Assembly: GCF_012030425.1 (NCBI RefSeq)
Contig: NZ_JAAUVN010000003.1
Span: forward strand, 682,001-746,000
Reading direction: 5' to 3'
DNA from: Sphingobacterium sp. B16(2022)
Lineage (GTDB): Bacteria; Bacteroidota; Bacteroidia; Sphingobacteriales; Sphingobacteriaceae
Length of the DNA stretch: 64,000 nt
This document shows positions 53,407 to 63,213 of this stretch, in pieces (position 1 is the stretch's first letter; every line of letters starts with the position of its first letter). The translations under genes and the position numbers were made by a program. Below the pieces are notes generated by a model. The model saw nothing but the letters and a program-made list of their open reading frames with translations. It did no database searches and had not been told where the DNA came from.

Positions 53407-55806
53407 TTATTTCTTTTTAAACTTGCTCTGTAAATCATACCACAATTTACTTAAGCCTGTTTTCTTTTCACCTTTGTCGCCATAACCATAACCGTAACCA
53501 TAGCCATAACCGTAACCACGAGCAAAGTCAACATCATTGACAACAGCCGCTAAGTTTTTCAATTTACCATCGACATACAATTCACGTGGCACTTGAAGCA
53601 AGCGTTTATCCAAGAAATTGACACGCGATACATATAAAGTAAGATCTGCATTATGTGCAATCAATAGCGTATCGGTTACCAAACTCACAGGAGCTGTATC
53701 GACCAATATATAATCATAATGTTCACGAGCGTATTTGATCACATCATCAAAATGACCATTCATCAATAACTCTGCTGGATTAGGAGCAATATACCCTGAA
53801 TACACCACATCAAAATCATAATTACCAGGTTTTTTGATAATGATATTATCCACATCCATCTCAGGATTGATCAAAAACTGGGTAATACCGACATTGGTAT
53901 GCTGTAAATGGGATAGTCCTAGGTAATCCAATACTTTTGGACTCCGGATATCTGCACCAATTAGTAAGACACGTTGGTCAGACATGGATAAGATCTGCGC
54001 CAGATTGGTCGTTACGAAAGACTTTCCTTCACCCGATATGGTTGAGGTCACAAATACCACTTTCGACTTATCCTTTTTATCAGCACCGAACATAAAGTTC
54101 ATGTTGGTACGCAAAATCCGAAAAGCTTCTGCCAGCGATGAGCGATCGTTCTGATGGATAATGGTATCCTCAGCAGATGGGATCTCACCCAGTACAGGCG
54201 CTTTGACGATATCTTCAATATCCTTGCGCGAATGGATCTTATTATCCAATAAAAATTTCAGATAAAGAATAATGAAAGGAATTAGAAAACCGAACATTAA
54301 TGCTCCTAATAAAATAATCATTTTTCGAGGAGCAACAGGTATTCCATTGCCATAAGCTGCATCAATAATTTTTAAGTTATCCGGTGTAGCTGCCGCTCTG
54401 ACCTCAGATTCTTCCCTTTTTTGCAATAAAAGCAAATACAGGGATTCGACAATCTGTTGCTGACGCGAAATCTTCTTAAAGCCCTGCTCCTGATTCGGGA
54501 TTGAACTGATACGTCCTTTTATTTCATTCGATTTACGTTCAATACTATTCAAGGCCAATTTCGTCACCTGTTGATAGTTCTCCAGCGAGCGACGGATATT
54601 GTTTTTATTATCGGCGATATTCTCATTTAAGGCAATTACAGCAGGGTTCATATCCGATGCCGATTTCAATAAATCGTCGCGTTCCATTACTAATTTATTG
54701 TAAGCTGCTATCGCAGTTCCTATTGAAGCATCTTGCAAGCCAATATTGGAGGGTAATAATTTTCCTTCGGTTTCCCCTTTGAGGTAATCATTCATATGAT
54801 CCACCAACTGCAGTTGTGTCCGGTACTCCAGTACTTTCTTGTCATTATCAGAAGCATTATTTAAAAACACACCTGCTTCAGCTTGCATATCGACCATGGC
54901 ATTGTTCGATTTAAAATCGGCCACTTGCTCATCTGCTCCTGAAAGATCTTTAGAAATTAACACCAATCGATTGTTGATAAAATCGGAGGTTGCTTTGGTC
55001 ATCCGCATTTTATCATACGTCAAATCTTGATTATAAATCTCAATTAATGAATTCAATATTAATGCTGCTTTCTTACTTGAACTAGATACCATTCCGAAAT
55101 TAACAATATACGATTGCATTTCTTTATTTGGCATAATAGTAATCGCTCCCAAAATCATGTCAATTGCCCAATCTTTAGGAATAACAGAAATTTCATAATC
55201 TGTACTCAATTCAATTTTGTGCGCTGGGTTTCTTTTAAAAAGAACACTATAATTACCAATTTTTATTTGTTGATCGAAAACACCCACCTTTTTCTCTCCA
55301 GAACTCAAATCAGTCAGCTGTAATTGACTATCATTCACGACAGTAACTCTTATCTTCAATAATATTGAATCTTGGGTACCCAAAGTTTGTACCACAAAAG
55401 GCATATCTCTTTCTAACTGCTCCGATGATCTAATATTACCCTTCGAAGAATAAATAACATTTAGATTATGTTGATCAACAACCTTACGCATTAATCTACG
55501 TGAGGTCAGCACTTCAATTTGATCCGTTACAAATGCAGAGCGGCCTCCACCACCTAAACCCATACTACTGGTCAATTCTGCTATACCAGCCAATTCTCCT
55601 GCAGAAGCACTACGTTCATCTCTTAATAAAATCTTAGCTGTAGTATTGTAGGTCTTTTGCGCATATCGTAAATATACCACAGCAATACCAACGCTTAATA
55701 TCACAGCTAGCACAAACCACTTCCAATAGAAAGCATATTGCTCAAATATCTGTCTAAGATTGAATTCTTCTTCTTTGTTTTCTTTATTTTGTATCGGTTG
55801 TTCCAT
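53407..55806 (-). CDS. Wzc-like polysaccharide co-polymerase and BY-tyrosine autokinase
   Basis: A 799-aa inner-membrane protein: a Wzz domain with TM1 (WFVLAVILSVGIAVVYL, ~32-48), a long coiled-coil-rich periplasmic loop, TM2 (KMIILLGALMFGFLIPFIIL, ~487-506), then a BY-kinase with Walker A SGEGKSFVTTNLAQ (~590-603), A' VLLIGADIRSPKV and B YDYILVDTAPV. The C-terminus is a tyrosine-rich tail (six Gly-Tyr pairs), the autophosphorylation cluster. It pairs with Wza 8 bp upstream to export EPS or capsule and control chain length. Confidence 0.95.
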   Translation of the reverse strand: MEQPIQNKENKEEEFNLRQIFEQYAFYWKWFVLAVILSVGIAVVYLRYAQKTYNTTAKILLRDERSASAGELAGIAELTSSMGLGGGGRSAFVTDQIEVLTSRRLMRKVVDQHNLNVIYSSKGNIRSSEQLERDMPFVVQTLGTQDSILLKIRVTVVNDSQLQLTDLSSGEKKVGVFDQQIKIGNYSVLFKRNPAHKIELSTDYEISVIPKDWAIDMILGAITIMPNKEMQSYIVNFGMVSSSSKKAALILNSLIEIYNQDLTYDKMRMTKATSDFINNRLVLISKDLSGADEQVADFKSNNAMVDMQAEAGVFLNNASDNDKKVLEYRTQLQLVDHMNDYLKGETEGKLLPSNIGLQDASIGTAIAAYNKLVMERDDLLKSASDMNPAVIALNENIADNKNNIRRSLENYQQVTKLALNSIERKSNEIKGRISSIPNQEQGFKKISRQQQIVESLYLLLLQKREESEVRAAATPDNLKIIDAAYGNGIPVAPRKMIILLGALMFGFLIPFIILYLKFLLDNKIHSRKDIEDIVKAPVLGEIPSAEDTIIHQNDRSSLAEAFRILRTNMNFMFGADKKDKSKVVFVTSTISGEGKSFVTTNLAQILSMSDQRVLLIGADIRSPKVLDYLGLSHLQHTNVGITQFLINPEMDVDNIIIKKPGNYDFDVVYSGYIAPNPAELLMNGHFDDVIKYAREHYDYILVDTAPVSLVTDTLLIAHNADLTLYVSRVNFLDKRLLQVPRELYVDGKLKNLAAVVNDVDFARGYGYGYGYGYGYGDKGEKKTGLSKLWYDLQSKFKKK
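53481..53517 (-). repeat. 6-bp coding repeat for the Gly-Tyr tail of Wzc
   Basis: Tandem GGT-TAT/TAC and GGC-TAT codon pairs encode six Gly-Tyr units. The codons vary, so the tract is partly stabilised, but a change in unit number would change the number of phosphorylatable tyrosines. Confidence 0.75.
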
Positions 55807-55814
55807 GGATGATT

Positions 55815-56597
55815 CTATCGTGTCAATACTGAAATTACGGTAATAATAAGACCTGCAATTGAAATAATAATATTTGTATTTGCGCCTAATTTAGAGTTAT
55901 TGATCTGAGCCTTATTTGGTTCTACATAGATCACATCATTCTGTGCTAAGTAATAATAAGGAGAGTTTAAGGTATTTTGCTTAGTGAGATCTAAACGATG
56001 CATCGTTTTTTGTCCATCCACTTCACGTATTAATAATACATTTTCTCGTACACCTCTAATAGTCAGATCTCCAGCCATACTCAATGCTTCCAAAACTGTT
56101 ATCCGCTCTGTAGGTAAAGTAAATGACCCTGGTTTACTAACTTCCCCTAGTACAGATACTCTAAAGTTGTTATAATTGATATTGACTCCAGGATCCTTAA
56201 TGTACTGGCTCAATTCGGTCCTAATTTTTTCAATTGCCTCAATACGCGTTAAGCCTGTTACCTTTACCTTTCCCAACATTGGCAAGGTAATATCGCCATT
56301 TTCATCTACTGTATAAGTAGGACGTAAAGCCATATCAACAGCCTGTGTCATATTACTGGTAGTCATTGTACTAACAGGATTAAATGGCGCCGTTACTTTA
56401 GGATCGGCTGCGGTCACCACAATCGTCAGGATATCATTCTTTTGGATACGGGGTACATGTTGATTATATAGGGTATTGATCTGGGTGGAATCCTGTTGCA
56501 GATACACCATATTCTTACGGGATCCGCAAGAACTAAATATTACTAACATTAATGCAAACATTGCTAATGCAAGACTGTGCTTTAAACTAAATCGCAT
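55815..56597 (-). CDS. Wza-like polysaccharide export lipoprotein
   Basis: A 260-aa lipoprotein (lipobox VIFSSCGSRKNMV). It has a Poly_export domain (VPRIQKNDILTIVVTAADPK), a SLBB domain (FRVSVLGEVSKPGSFTLPTE) and a C-terminal membrane segment (TNIIISIAGLIITVISVLT). It forms the outer-membrane export channel. On the minus strand a TATTTTTG box lies 42 bp upstream of the start. Confidence 0.93.
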   Translation of the reverse strand: MRFSLKHSLALAMFALMLVIFSSCGSRKNMVYLQQDSTQINTLYNQHVPRIQKNDILTIVVTAADPKVTAPFNPVSTMTTSNMTQAVDMALRPTYTVDENGDITLPMLGKVKVTGLTRIEAIEKIRTELSQYIKDPGVNINYNNFRVSVLGEVSKPGSFTLPTERITVLEALSMAGDLTIRGVRENVLLIREVDGQKTMHRLDLTKQNTLNSPYYYLAQNDVIYVEPNKAQINNSKLGANTNIIISIAGLIITVISVLTR

Positions 56598-56638
56598 ACT
56601 CTATTTTATTATTAAGATTGGTTCCATAACTTTAATCA

Positions 56639-56646
56639 CAAAAATA
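56639..56646 (-). promoter_or_regulatory. Candidate -7 box of the wza-wzc operon
   Basis: Minus strand TATTTTTG fits TAnnTTTG, 42 bp from the wza start. No -33 TTTG at proper distance. Confidence 0.35.
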
Positions 56647-56722
56647 TATTTTTTTTCCATACTATTAACAGTAATACTGAATTAATCCTGATTTTTAAAT
56701 GACATCACGTCACTAACAACAA

Positions 56723-58690
56723 TTATGCCTCAAACTTAGGCTGTGTAAAATCTAACTTTTCAAAAACCGAATTTTGAGATTTAAACTCCGGTACAATTTC
56801 CTTAATCAAGGAAACCATTTTCATATGATTAATGGAATTATCACCCGATTGAACGATAAAACATAACTCATCGATTTTCTTCTTCTTTTCATCAATATCG
56901 ACATTATTGACTTGAGCAATCATAATCTTTTCATGATGTGTCTTCATTGTATTTTCATCATTTGCCAGCAATTCTTCGTAAATCTTTTCTCCAGGACGTA
57001 ATCCTACGATTTTAATATCGATGTCATCGGGGTAGGATAAACCTTTGAGACTAATCATCTTCTTTGCCAGATCCATAATCTTAACCGATACTCCCATATC
57101 AAAAACAAATATCTCACCACCATTCCCCATCACTCCAGCCTCTTGAACAAGTTGACAAGCTTCTGGTATGGTCATAAAATAACGTGTTATATCTGGATGT
57201 GTAATGGTAATTGGACCTCCTTGATCAATCTGCTTTTCAAATAAGGGTATTACTGAGCCATTCGACCCCAGTACATTTCCAAAACGAGTCACGATAAAAT
57301 TAGTCTTAGAATGCTTGTTAATGGCTGATATAGCAATTTCAGCCACCCTTTTAGTAGCTCCCATCACATTCGTTGGGTTGACAGCCTTGTCTGTAGAAAC
57401 CATCACAAATTTCTCAACCTGGTAAGTATCTGCCAATTTCGCAACTTGATAAGAACCACACACATTCGTTAGAATCGCTTCATAAGGATTAGCTTCCATC
57501 AAAGGTACATGCTTATAAGCCGCTGCATGAAAAACAAAATGAGGATGAATGCGTTCAAAGATATTTTTTATAAATCCATGATCCCGCACATTTCCAACGA
57601 CAAATTCAAAACGATCGAAATTATCCAAGCTCTTAAGCTCCTGCTGTAGATCGTAAAGTGCCGATTCGGCTTGATCCAGTATAAGCAAGGACTTACAGTC
57701 TGTTCTAGCAATTTGTCTAACCAGTTCCGAACCTATAGAACCTGCCCCACCTGTAATCAAGACTACTTTATTAGCTAGAGCATTAGCAATAACTGGATTG
57801 TTGAGCTCAATGGGATTACGTCCCAATAGATCGCCTATTTTTAGGGTACGAATCTGCCGGGTTGCTACCGCCCCTTCCATCATTTTAACAGAGTTAGGCA
57901 TCACCTTTAGTTTTAAAGGAAGCTGTTCGGCCACTTCAGAAATCTTTGCCAATCGCTCGGGAGAAGAGTTATCGATAGCAATAACCAATTCTTGTGCTCC
58001 GCCGATCCGCTCCAAAAGATCCATATTTAAGTCACTCAAAGATCTGACACGTATTCCTTGGATATAACGACCTATACGGGTTACATTATCATCTATAATA
58101 GCCACTACTTTGTAACGATTGCGCGATCCCAGTTGTAGTAAATTAAAAGCGTTATGCCCCATGTTACCTGCACCAAAGAGGATAATAGGTATCATATTCT
58201 GCCGGTTATTCCAAAAAAAGGAATGATATACCGTTTTATATAATAACCGCACGGAAATCAGTGCGCATCCAGTAAGCAGGGCATGAAAGAGCAATTGGGT
58301 TTGCGAGAAATGAATTTCCCATTTATTACCAAAATTATTTACAAATGCTTTTCCGAGGAATAACTCCCAGAAGTAAGAAAATAAGATCGAAATCAAAAAA
58401 GCGGTACCGATACAGTTACCCATTAGTTTTAAATCTCTTAGACCAGTTCGTCTAACAATACTTTGATAGGGTTTAAAAAGAATAAAAATCAAAAGATAGA
58501 CCAGGGATATGATTAAAGACTCTAACAATAAACTAGAGAATGATATCGGCCCACGATACTTGAATATAACAATATAGGTAAATATAAAACTACACCACAT
58601 CAATAAAAAGTCGATTAGCAACACTAACCAACGGGGGCCATGCTTTCTTAACATATTTGTCCAGTGGTATTCTTCTTGACTTTCCATCAC
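56723..58690 (-). CDS. CapD/PglF-like nucleotide-sugar 4,6-dehydratase (membrane-bound)
   Basis: A 655-aa protein with four N-terminal hydrophobic segments, a first Rossmann motif (ILFGAGNMGHNAFNL, ~169-183) and a second SDR domain with VLITGGAGSIGSELVRQI (~311-328). The catalytic STDKAVNPTNVMGATKR matches the FlaA1/PglF class, in which Asp-Lys/Met replace the usual Tyr. It likely makes a UDP-4-keto-6-deoxy sugar for the polysaccharide. It is a separate transcript from wza-wzc or runs into it. Confidence 0.92.
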   Translation of the reverse strand: MMESQEEYHWTNMLRKHGPRWLVLLIDFLLMWCSFIFTYIVIFKYRGPISFSSLLLESLIISLVYLLIFILFKPYQSIVRRTGLRDLKLMGNCIGTAFLISILFSYFWELFLGKAFVNNFGNKWEIHFSQTQLLFHALLTGCALISVRLLYKTVYHSFFWNNRQNMIPIILFGAGNMGHNAFNLLQLGSRNRYKVVAIIDDNVTRIGRYIQGIRVRSLSDLNMDLLERIGGAQELVIAIDNSSPERLAKISEVAEQLPLKLKVMPNSVKMMEGAVATRQIRTLKIGDLLGRNPIELNNPVIANALANKVVLITGGAGSIGSELVRQIARTDCKSLLILDQAESALYDLQQELKSLDNFDRFEFVVGNVRDHGFIKNIFERIHPHFVFHAAAYKHVPLMEANPYEAILTNVCGSYQVAKLADTYQVEKFVMVSTDKAVNPTNVMGATKRVAEIAISAINKHSKTNFIVTRFGNVLGSNGSVIPLFEKQIDQGGPITITHPDITRYFMTIPEACQLVQEAGVMGNGGEIFVFDMGVSVKIMDLAKKMISLKGLSYPDDIDIKIVGLRPGEKIYEELLANDENTMKTHHEKIMIAQVNNVDIDEKKKKIDELCFIVQSGDNSINHMKMVSLIKEIVPEFKSQNSVFEKLDFTQPKFEA

Positions 58691-58694
58691 AAAT

Positions 58695-59600
58695 TTATAT
58701 TGTCGAATTTAAGAAATTTTGATTTATTGTTCGTACACTCCATTTCGCAGACCACTTGGACAATGAAGACAATTTTATAATTCCTTCCTTTTCATGAAAA
58801 TCTTGATTATGTTTTTCATCATCTGGAAGACCAGCCCACGGCTCTAGACATATAAAGAGTGCTTCTGGAGCAGACCATAGACCTAAATAAGGAAATCCCT
58901 CAAAAGAAAAAAGTATACCATTTCCTGAAGATCTTTCTTTTAAATAGATTTCTTTTGACTGTACTTCTTTTAGTACCCAAGCATCTTGATCGAACATTTT
59001 ATTGTCCAAAAATAACCTCTTAGCGTCTAATTCAATTTGATCAGATTCTATTGATAATAAACCACCATTCAAATAAAAACGATTTAAGGAATGATCCAAT
59101 GGAAATTCAATATAATTTTCATTTAAGCATTGAGAATATTCAGGCAAATTAAAAGCAGGATGCCCACCTACCGAGAATAACAGATCTATATTGCTATCAT
59201 TGATAACACAATAAGTTACCATACATTCATTTTCGTACAATTCATAAGTGACTGCTAGTGTAAAGTCAAAAGGATAGATTTTCTTTGTCGCGTCATTAGA
59301 TTTTAATTCAAAAGTTAAACTATTATCTGACTTTTCTACTAGGCCAAATAGAAGATCTCTAGCAAAACCATGACGATTAAGATAATAAGATTGTTTATCA
59401 TAATGATAACAATTCTCTTTTAATTGTCCAATAATGGGAAACAATATTGGACTCGATTTTGCCCAAAATCTATTATCACCTTGCCAAATACATTCGAAAT
59501 CAACCCTCTTATCAATGAGAGATTTTAGCTCTGCTCCCATTTCAGATACTTCTATCTTTAAAAAACTATTTTCGATTTTATGCATCTTATATAAAGACAT
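58695..59600 (-). CDS. Aldose 1-epimerase family protein
   Basis: A 301-aa protein of the galactose mutarotase fold. The motifs SVGGHPAFNLPEYSQ (catalytic-type His) and ALFICLEPWAGLPDDE (catalytic-type Glu) are present. It probably interconverts anomers of a hexose used in the cluster, or a hexose-6-phosphate. It lies 4 bp before the CapD-like start. A start at codon six (59585) is also possible. Confidence 0.85.
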   Translation of the reverse strand: MSLYKMHKIENSFLKIEVSEMGAELKSLIDKRVDFECIWQGDNRFWAKSSPILFPIIGQLKENCYHYDKQSYYLNRHGFARDLLFGLVEKSDNSLTFELKSNDATKKIYPFDFTLAVTYELYENECMVTYCVINDSNIDLLFSVGGHPAFNLPEYSQCLNENYIEFPLDHSLNRFYLNGGLLSIESDQIELDAKRLFLDNKMFDQDAWVLKEVQSKEIYLKERSSGNGILFSFEGFPYLGLWSAPEALFICLEPWAGLPDDEKHNQDFHEKEGIIKLSSLSKWSAKWSVRTINQNFLNSTI

Positions 59601-59675
59601 TAATACTCTTATAATTTCATAAGTTTGTAAAACTAAATTTTTCCCCTTTACACCATCAATCTACTCTATCAGCAA

Positions 59676-60572
59676 TTATTGAAAAGATCGAATTGTTTTA
59701 ATTAATCCCTCCTTGGCCGAGGTAGGTAATTTCTCAATTCCCAAAGCTTTTTTAATTTTCGAATTAGAGACTACGTACGATTCGGTTAATTTCTTCAAAC
59801 GTTCTGAGTTTAAAGGCAATGGAAGTATATCTCCGATTTTAACTACCGTTTTAATAAATGAAGACGATATAGACCACAATCTTGGTTTCTGTCCAAGTGT
59901 CATCGAGATTAATTGAACCACATCATTGGTCGACAGTGCATCATCATCTGCAAAGTTATATACACCAGACGATAGATCCTTTTTTGCAATCATGGTTTCA
60001 ATCAAATAACTCAAATTATCAATACTCAAGAAGGAACGTTCATTATGAAATGCTGCTAAAGGCCAAGGGATACCCTTTTCTACGACTTTATAAAGAAGAT
60101 TGAGATTTCCTTTATTACCAGGTCCATGTATCATACAAGGTCTAATAATAAAAAGACGCTTTCCTTCAGGAAGAGTTTGCTTGAGCAAATACTCCTCGGC
60201 TTCAAATTTAGACTTGCCGTATGGAGTCAATGGCTTAGCATCAATATCTTCAAATAAAACACCATCAACCGTATCAGCGACTGCTTTTACAGAAGAGAAA
60301 TAGAAAAAGTCTTTAATATTAGATTTTAAAAAAACATCAAATAACTGAATAGTTAAATCACGATTTACTTTAAAATATACAGAATCATTTGATGCATTTG
60401 CAGTATCATGCGCTTTTCCTGCAAGATGAATGATAACGTCAATATCAATATTAAAATTATCTGTCCAATTTTGATTACGTAGTGAAACTGGTGTTAAGCA
60501 ATGACTATTTTTTAAATATTTAGTAAGATTTTGCCCTACAAATCCCGTTGCTCCTGTAATAGTTATCTTCAT
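59676..60572 (-). CDS. NAD-dependent epimerase/dehydratase (SDR family)
   Basis: A 298-aa extended SDR with N-terminal ITITGATGFVGQNLTKYLKN, HLAGKAHDT, and the catalytic YGKSK in KPLTPYGKSKFEAEEYL. The size and C-terminal part fit UDP-sugar 4-epimerases or reductases of the WcaG/WbpV class. Probably makes a nucleotide sugar for the EPS unit. Confidence 0.87.
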   Translation of the reverse strand: MKITITGATGFVGQNLTKYLKNSHCLTPVSLRNQNWTDNFNIDIDVIIHLAGKAHDTANASNDSVYFKVNRDLTIQLFDVFLKSNIKDFFYFSSVKAVADTVDGVLFEDIDAKPLTPYGKSKFEAEEYLLKQTLPEGKRLFIIRPCMIHGPGNKGNLNLLYKVVEKGIPWPLAAFHNERSFLSIDNLSYLIETMIAKKDLSSGVYNFADDDALSTNDVVQLISMTLGQKPRLWSISSSFIKTVVKIGDILPLPLNSERLKKLTESYVVSNSKIKKALGIEKLPTSAKEGLIKTIRSFQ

Positions 60573-60617
60573 TTTTTTAAAATATTCGATATTTTATTTA
60601 TCCTAATTGTAATTAAA

Positions 60618-61940
60618 TTAAAAATCATTTCGAGCAACGGATAAACTCCTTGTTGATTTCAAATTGTCTTTAATTAATAAGTTGGTTTTTTTTATTATAC
60701 CACCTTTAAACTGCAAATTCTTCACATCAACATTAATTACTTTACCTCCTGACTCAACAAAAAAACCGCACTTAACTCCCTTTGTTTCACTAATAACTTC
60801 ACAATTTATAAATTGCGAATTTCCTAGATATTTTTCTTTACGATTTCTAACATTGTAAATAGAAAACCCAGAGTTATTAACTTCATTAGAATTAATACTA
60901 TTTTTTGAACTATTTTTTGAGATGCAACTATCATATATTTTTTTTGCACCTAAACCAGAGCTTGAGAGCTCTGTAAAACCAGAATTAGCAGAATTTTCAG
61001 CAATACATTTAATAAAGCGAACTTCTCCAGAAGAAGTGGGTGAAAAATACATAGAGGTGAAACCATTATAGTTATTAAGGGCTCTACAATTTTCAAAAGT
61101 AATATCAACACTTTGGCTTTTATTGTTTAGACGACTTAAAGTAACTAAAAATCCTCTTCGCTCATTTCCTTGAGCCAAACAGTTTTTAAAATGAATATTT
61201 TTTAAAACAGAATTACTACTATTAGGCTCTATATCAACGCCTGAGCACGGAGCACTTCCCCTACTATATGAAAATTCAGAGTTTTCTGCTTTAAAACTCG
61301 ATACACTTGTAATACTAAGCCCTTGTCGTCTGTTATACTTTGATTTACAATTTATGATATTAATATTTTGTGAATAATTGCTTCTAGTTTTGTACGCACC
61401 TACATAGATACCATCACCTCCAGAATTTTCAGCTAAAATATTTTTTAGAGTTATATTTGATGCACCATTTATCATAAACAAATGATTAAATTCACTTTTA
61501 TAAAATTTTCTTTCCATAAAGAATTTAGCCCCATTTCCATTAAAAACTACATTTTTTGAATTTTCAAACCGAAATAATACTTCAAAATTCTCTATATCTT
61601 GCTTCAAATTATTTTTAGCTTTAAAAACAACTTCTTTGTGACATATAATTTCTAAATTGCTTGGTACTATCAATTGGCCACTAAGGTAAAAGCTACCCTT
61701 TTGTTTTGGGATATACAATGTTTTCCCCACAGACTTATTTAATGCCTCTTGTATCTTTTTTGTTTCGTCCCCACCGTTTCCTAAAACACCAAATGTACGA
61801 ATGTCAATTGTATCAATAGATTTCTTTTGTTTACCGATATATTTTTGTAAATCAGGACCATTCTCTCTTCTATTTTCTAATGCATTATTTTTCAGTGAAG
61901 CACCAAAAATTATCAATAATATCAAACTGAATTTTAACAT
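60618..61940 (-). CDS. Secreted right-handed beta-helix protein (polysaccharide lyase/epimerase-like)
   Basis: A 440-aa protein with a signal peptide (FSLILLIIFGASLKNNA) and a pectate-lyase-3-like start (DIRTFGVLGNGGDETKKIQE), then parallel beta-helix coils (NITLKNILAENSGGDGIYVG, with GDGI typical of the active-site coil in such folds). It could cut, epimerise or deacetylate the polysaccharide made by this cluster; no catalytic residue can be fixed by eye. Confidence 0.75.
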   Translation of the reverse strand: MLKFSLILLIIFGASLKNNALENRRENGPDLQKYIGKQKKSIDTIDIRTFGVLGNGGDETKKIQEALNKSVGKTLYIPKQKGSFYLSGQLIVPSNLEIICHKEVVFKAKNNLKQDIENFEVLFRFENSKNVVFNGNGAKFFMERKFYKSEFNHLFMINGASNITLKNILAENSGGDGIYVGAYKTRSNYSQNINIINCKSKYNRRQGLSITSVSSFKAENSEFSYSRGSAPCSGVDIEPNSSNSVLKNIHFKNCLAQGNERRGFLVTLSRLNNKSQSVDITFENCRALNNYNGFTSMYFSPTSSGEVRFIKCIAENSANSGFTELSSSGLGAKKIYDSCISKNSSKNSINSNEVNNSGFSIYNVRNRKEKYLGNSQFINCEVISETKGVKCGFFVESGGKVINVDVKNLQFKGGIIKKTNLLIKDNLKSTRSLSVARNDF

Positions 61941-62067
61941 GCTATATAATAATTAATAAATAATGTGTTCGTAAATGATTTTACTTTAATCTTACCTTTT
62001 ATTATAGATAAGATTACTTATACTATAACAAAAAACAAATTATACTGTTTGTATATCCTTGCTTGAT

Positions 62068-63213
62068 CTACTTCTTTAAATAGGTCTCCAACAATTTATT
62101 ATACACTACGTTTTCAGAAAACTCGTTTTCATATATTTTTCGACTTACTGAACCTAAATTATTCAGATCTCTTTTAGATAATATTTCTATCGCAGCTGTT
62201 AATGCACTTTGGTCCATAGGTTGAACTAAAATACCGTTTTCATTATCTTTAACAAGATGATTACAACCTGGCATATCTGTTGTTAATATCGGTTTTCCCA
62301 TGGCCATTGCTTCAAGAAGAAAGCGCGGCGTACCCTCCCTATAATATGTAGGCAGGACAGCTATATCAGATATATTGATCAATTGATCAATATCATTTCT
62401 CTTTCCTAAAAATATAACGCCATCTACATCACTAAATTTCTCAATATCTTCTTTAGTGAAGGAATCAGGATTATTAAAATCTAACCACCCTGCTATTAGT
62501 AAATTAACTTTATTATTTATATGATTCAAATTGTGAACCCTTACAGCTTCGACTAAATAAGAAAGTCCTTTTTGCTTTAATAAACGAGAAACAAATATTA
62601 AAGTTATGCCCTCCGTCATACCATAGGTATTCTTCAATTCATCTATAAGCTCAATATTTTTAGGTAATCCAAGTCTAAACCTATCTTCATTTACAGCACT
62701 CCCTTTAACAACCAAAAATTCTTGAAGATTTCCAAGTTCTATCTTATCCTCATTATTCTGCAAAATTAATTGTGCATTAAAAATTCGACTGTTTAAATTA
62801 TAAGCACTTTTTATTATAAATCTAATAACATTGTACTTAAAGGATGATTTTGTGAAAGCAACACCTAGTCCAGTAATATGATTTATAATCTTACTTTTTC
62901 TTGAAGCAAAATAAGCTATCGGGCTTCCTATTATATTCGGTTGCATACGATAAAAATGGATAATATCAAATTTTTCTTTTTTAAATATTTCTCCTAATTT
63001 ACTGCCATAAGCAAACATTGTCTTCACATCTCTGCTTCGAATGTTAACTTTAATACTTATCGTTTCAATACCAGCTCCTACTATTTTATCAGCATAACCG
63101 TCATCAGGAACAACTGCAACTACATGATGCCCGTTATCTTTAAGAAATTGAGCATATCTTAATCTTGCACCAAAAAAATCTGATCCAAAATTTTCTACTA
63201 AAGCGATTTTCAT
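62068..63213 (-). CDS. Glycosyltransferase family 4 (GT-B fold)
   Basis: A 381-aa glycosyltransferase. The N-terminal domain starts MKIALVENFGSDFFGARLRY. The C-terminal nucleotide-sugar-binding part has VSRLLKQKGLSYLVEAV, DIAVLPTYYREGTPRFLLEA (the EX7E-like region) and DMPGCNHLV. It adds a sugar to the lipid-linked unit. Its start overlaps the stop of the upstream glycosyltransferase by 4 bp (ATGA). Confidence 0.92.
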   Translation of the reverse strand: MKIALVENFGSDFFGARLRYAQFLKDNGHHVVAVVPDDGYADKIVGAGIETISIKVNIRSRDVKTMFAYGSKLGEIFKKEKFDIIHFYRMQPNIIGSPIAYFASRKSKIINHITGLGVAFTKSSFKYNVIRFIIKSAYNLNSRIFNAQLILQNNEDKIELGNLQEFLVVKGSAVNEDRFRLGLPKNIELIDELKNTYGMTEGITLIFVSRLLKQKGLSYLVEAVRVHNLNHINNKVNLLIAGWLDFNNPDSFTKEDIEKFSDVDGVIFLGKRNDIDQLINISDIAVLPTYYREGTPRFLLEAMAMGKPILTTDMPGCNHLVKDNENGILVQPMDQSALTAAIEILSKRDLNNLGSVSRKIYENEFSENVVYNKLLETYLKK

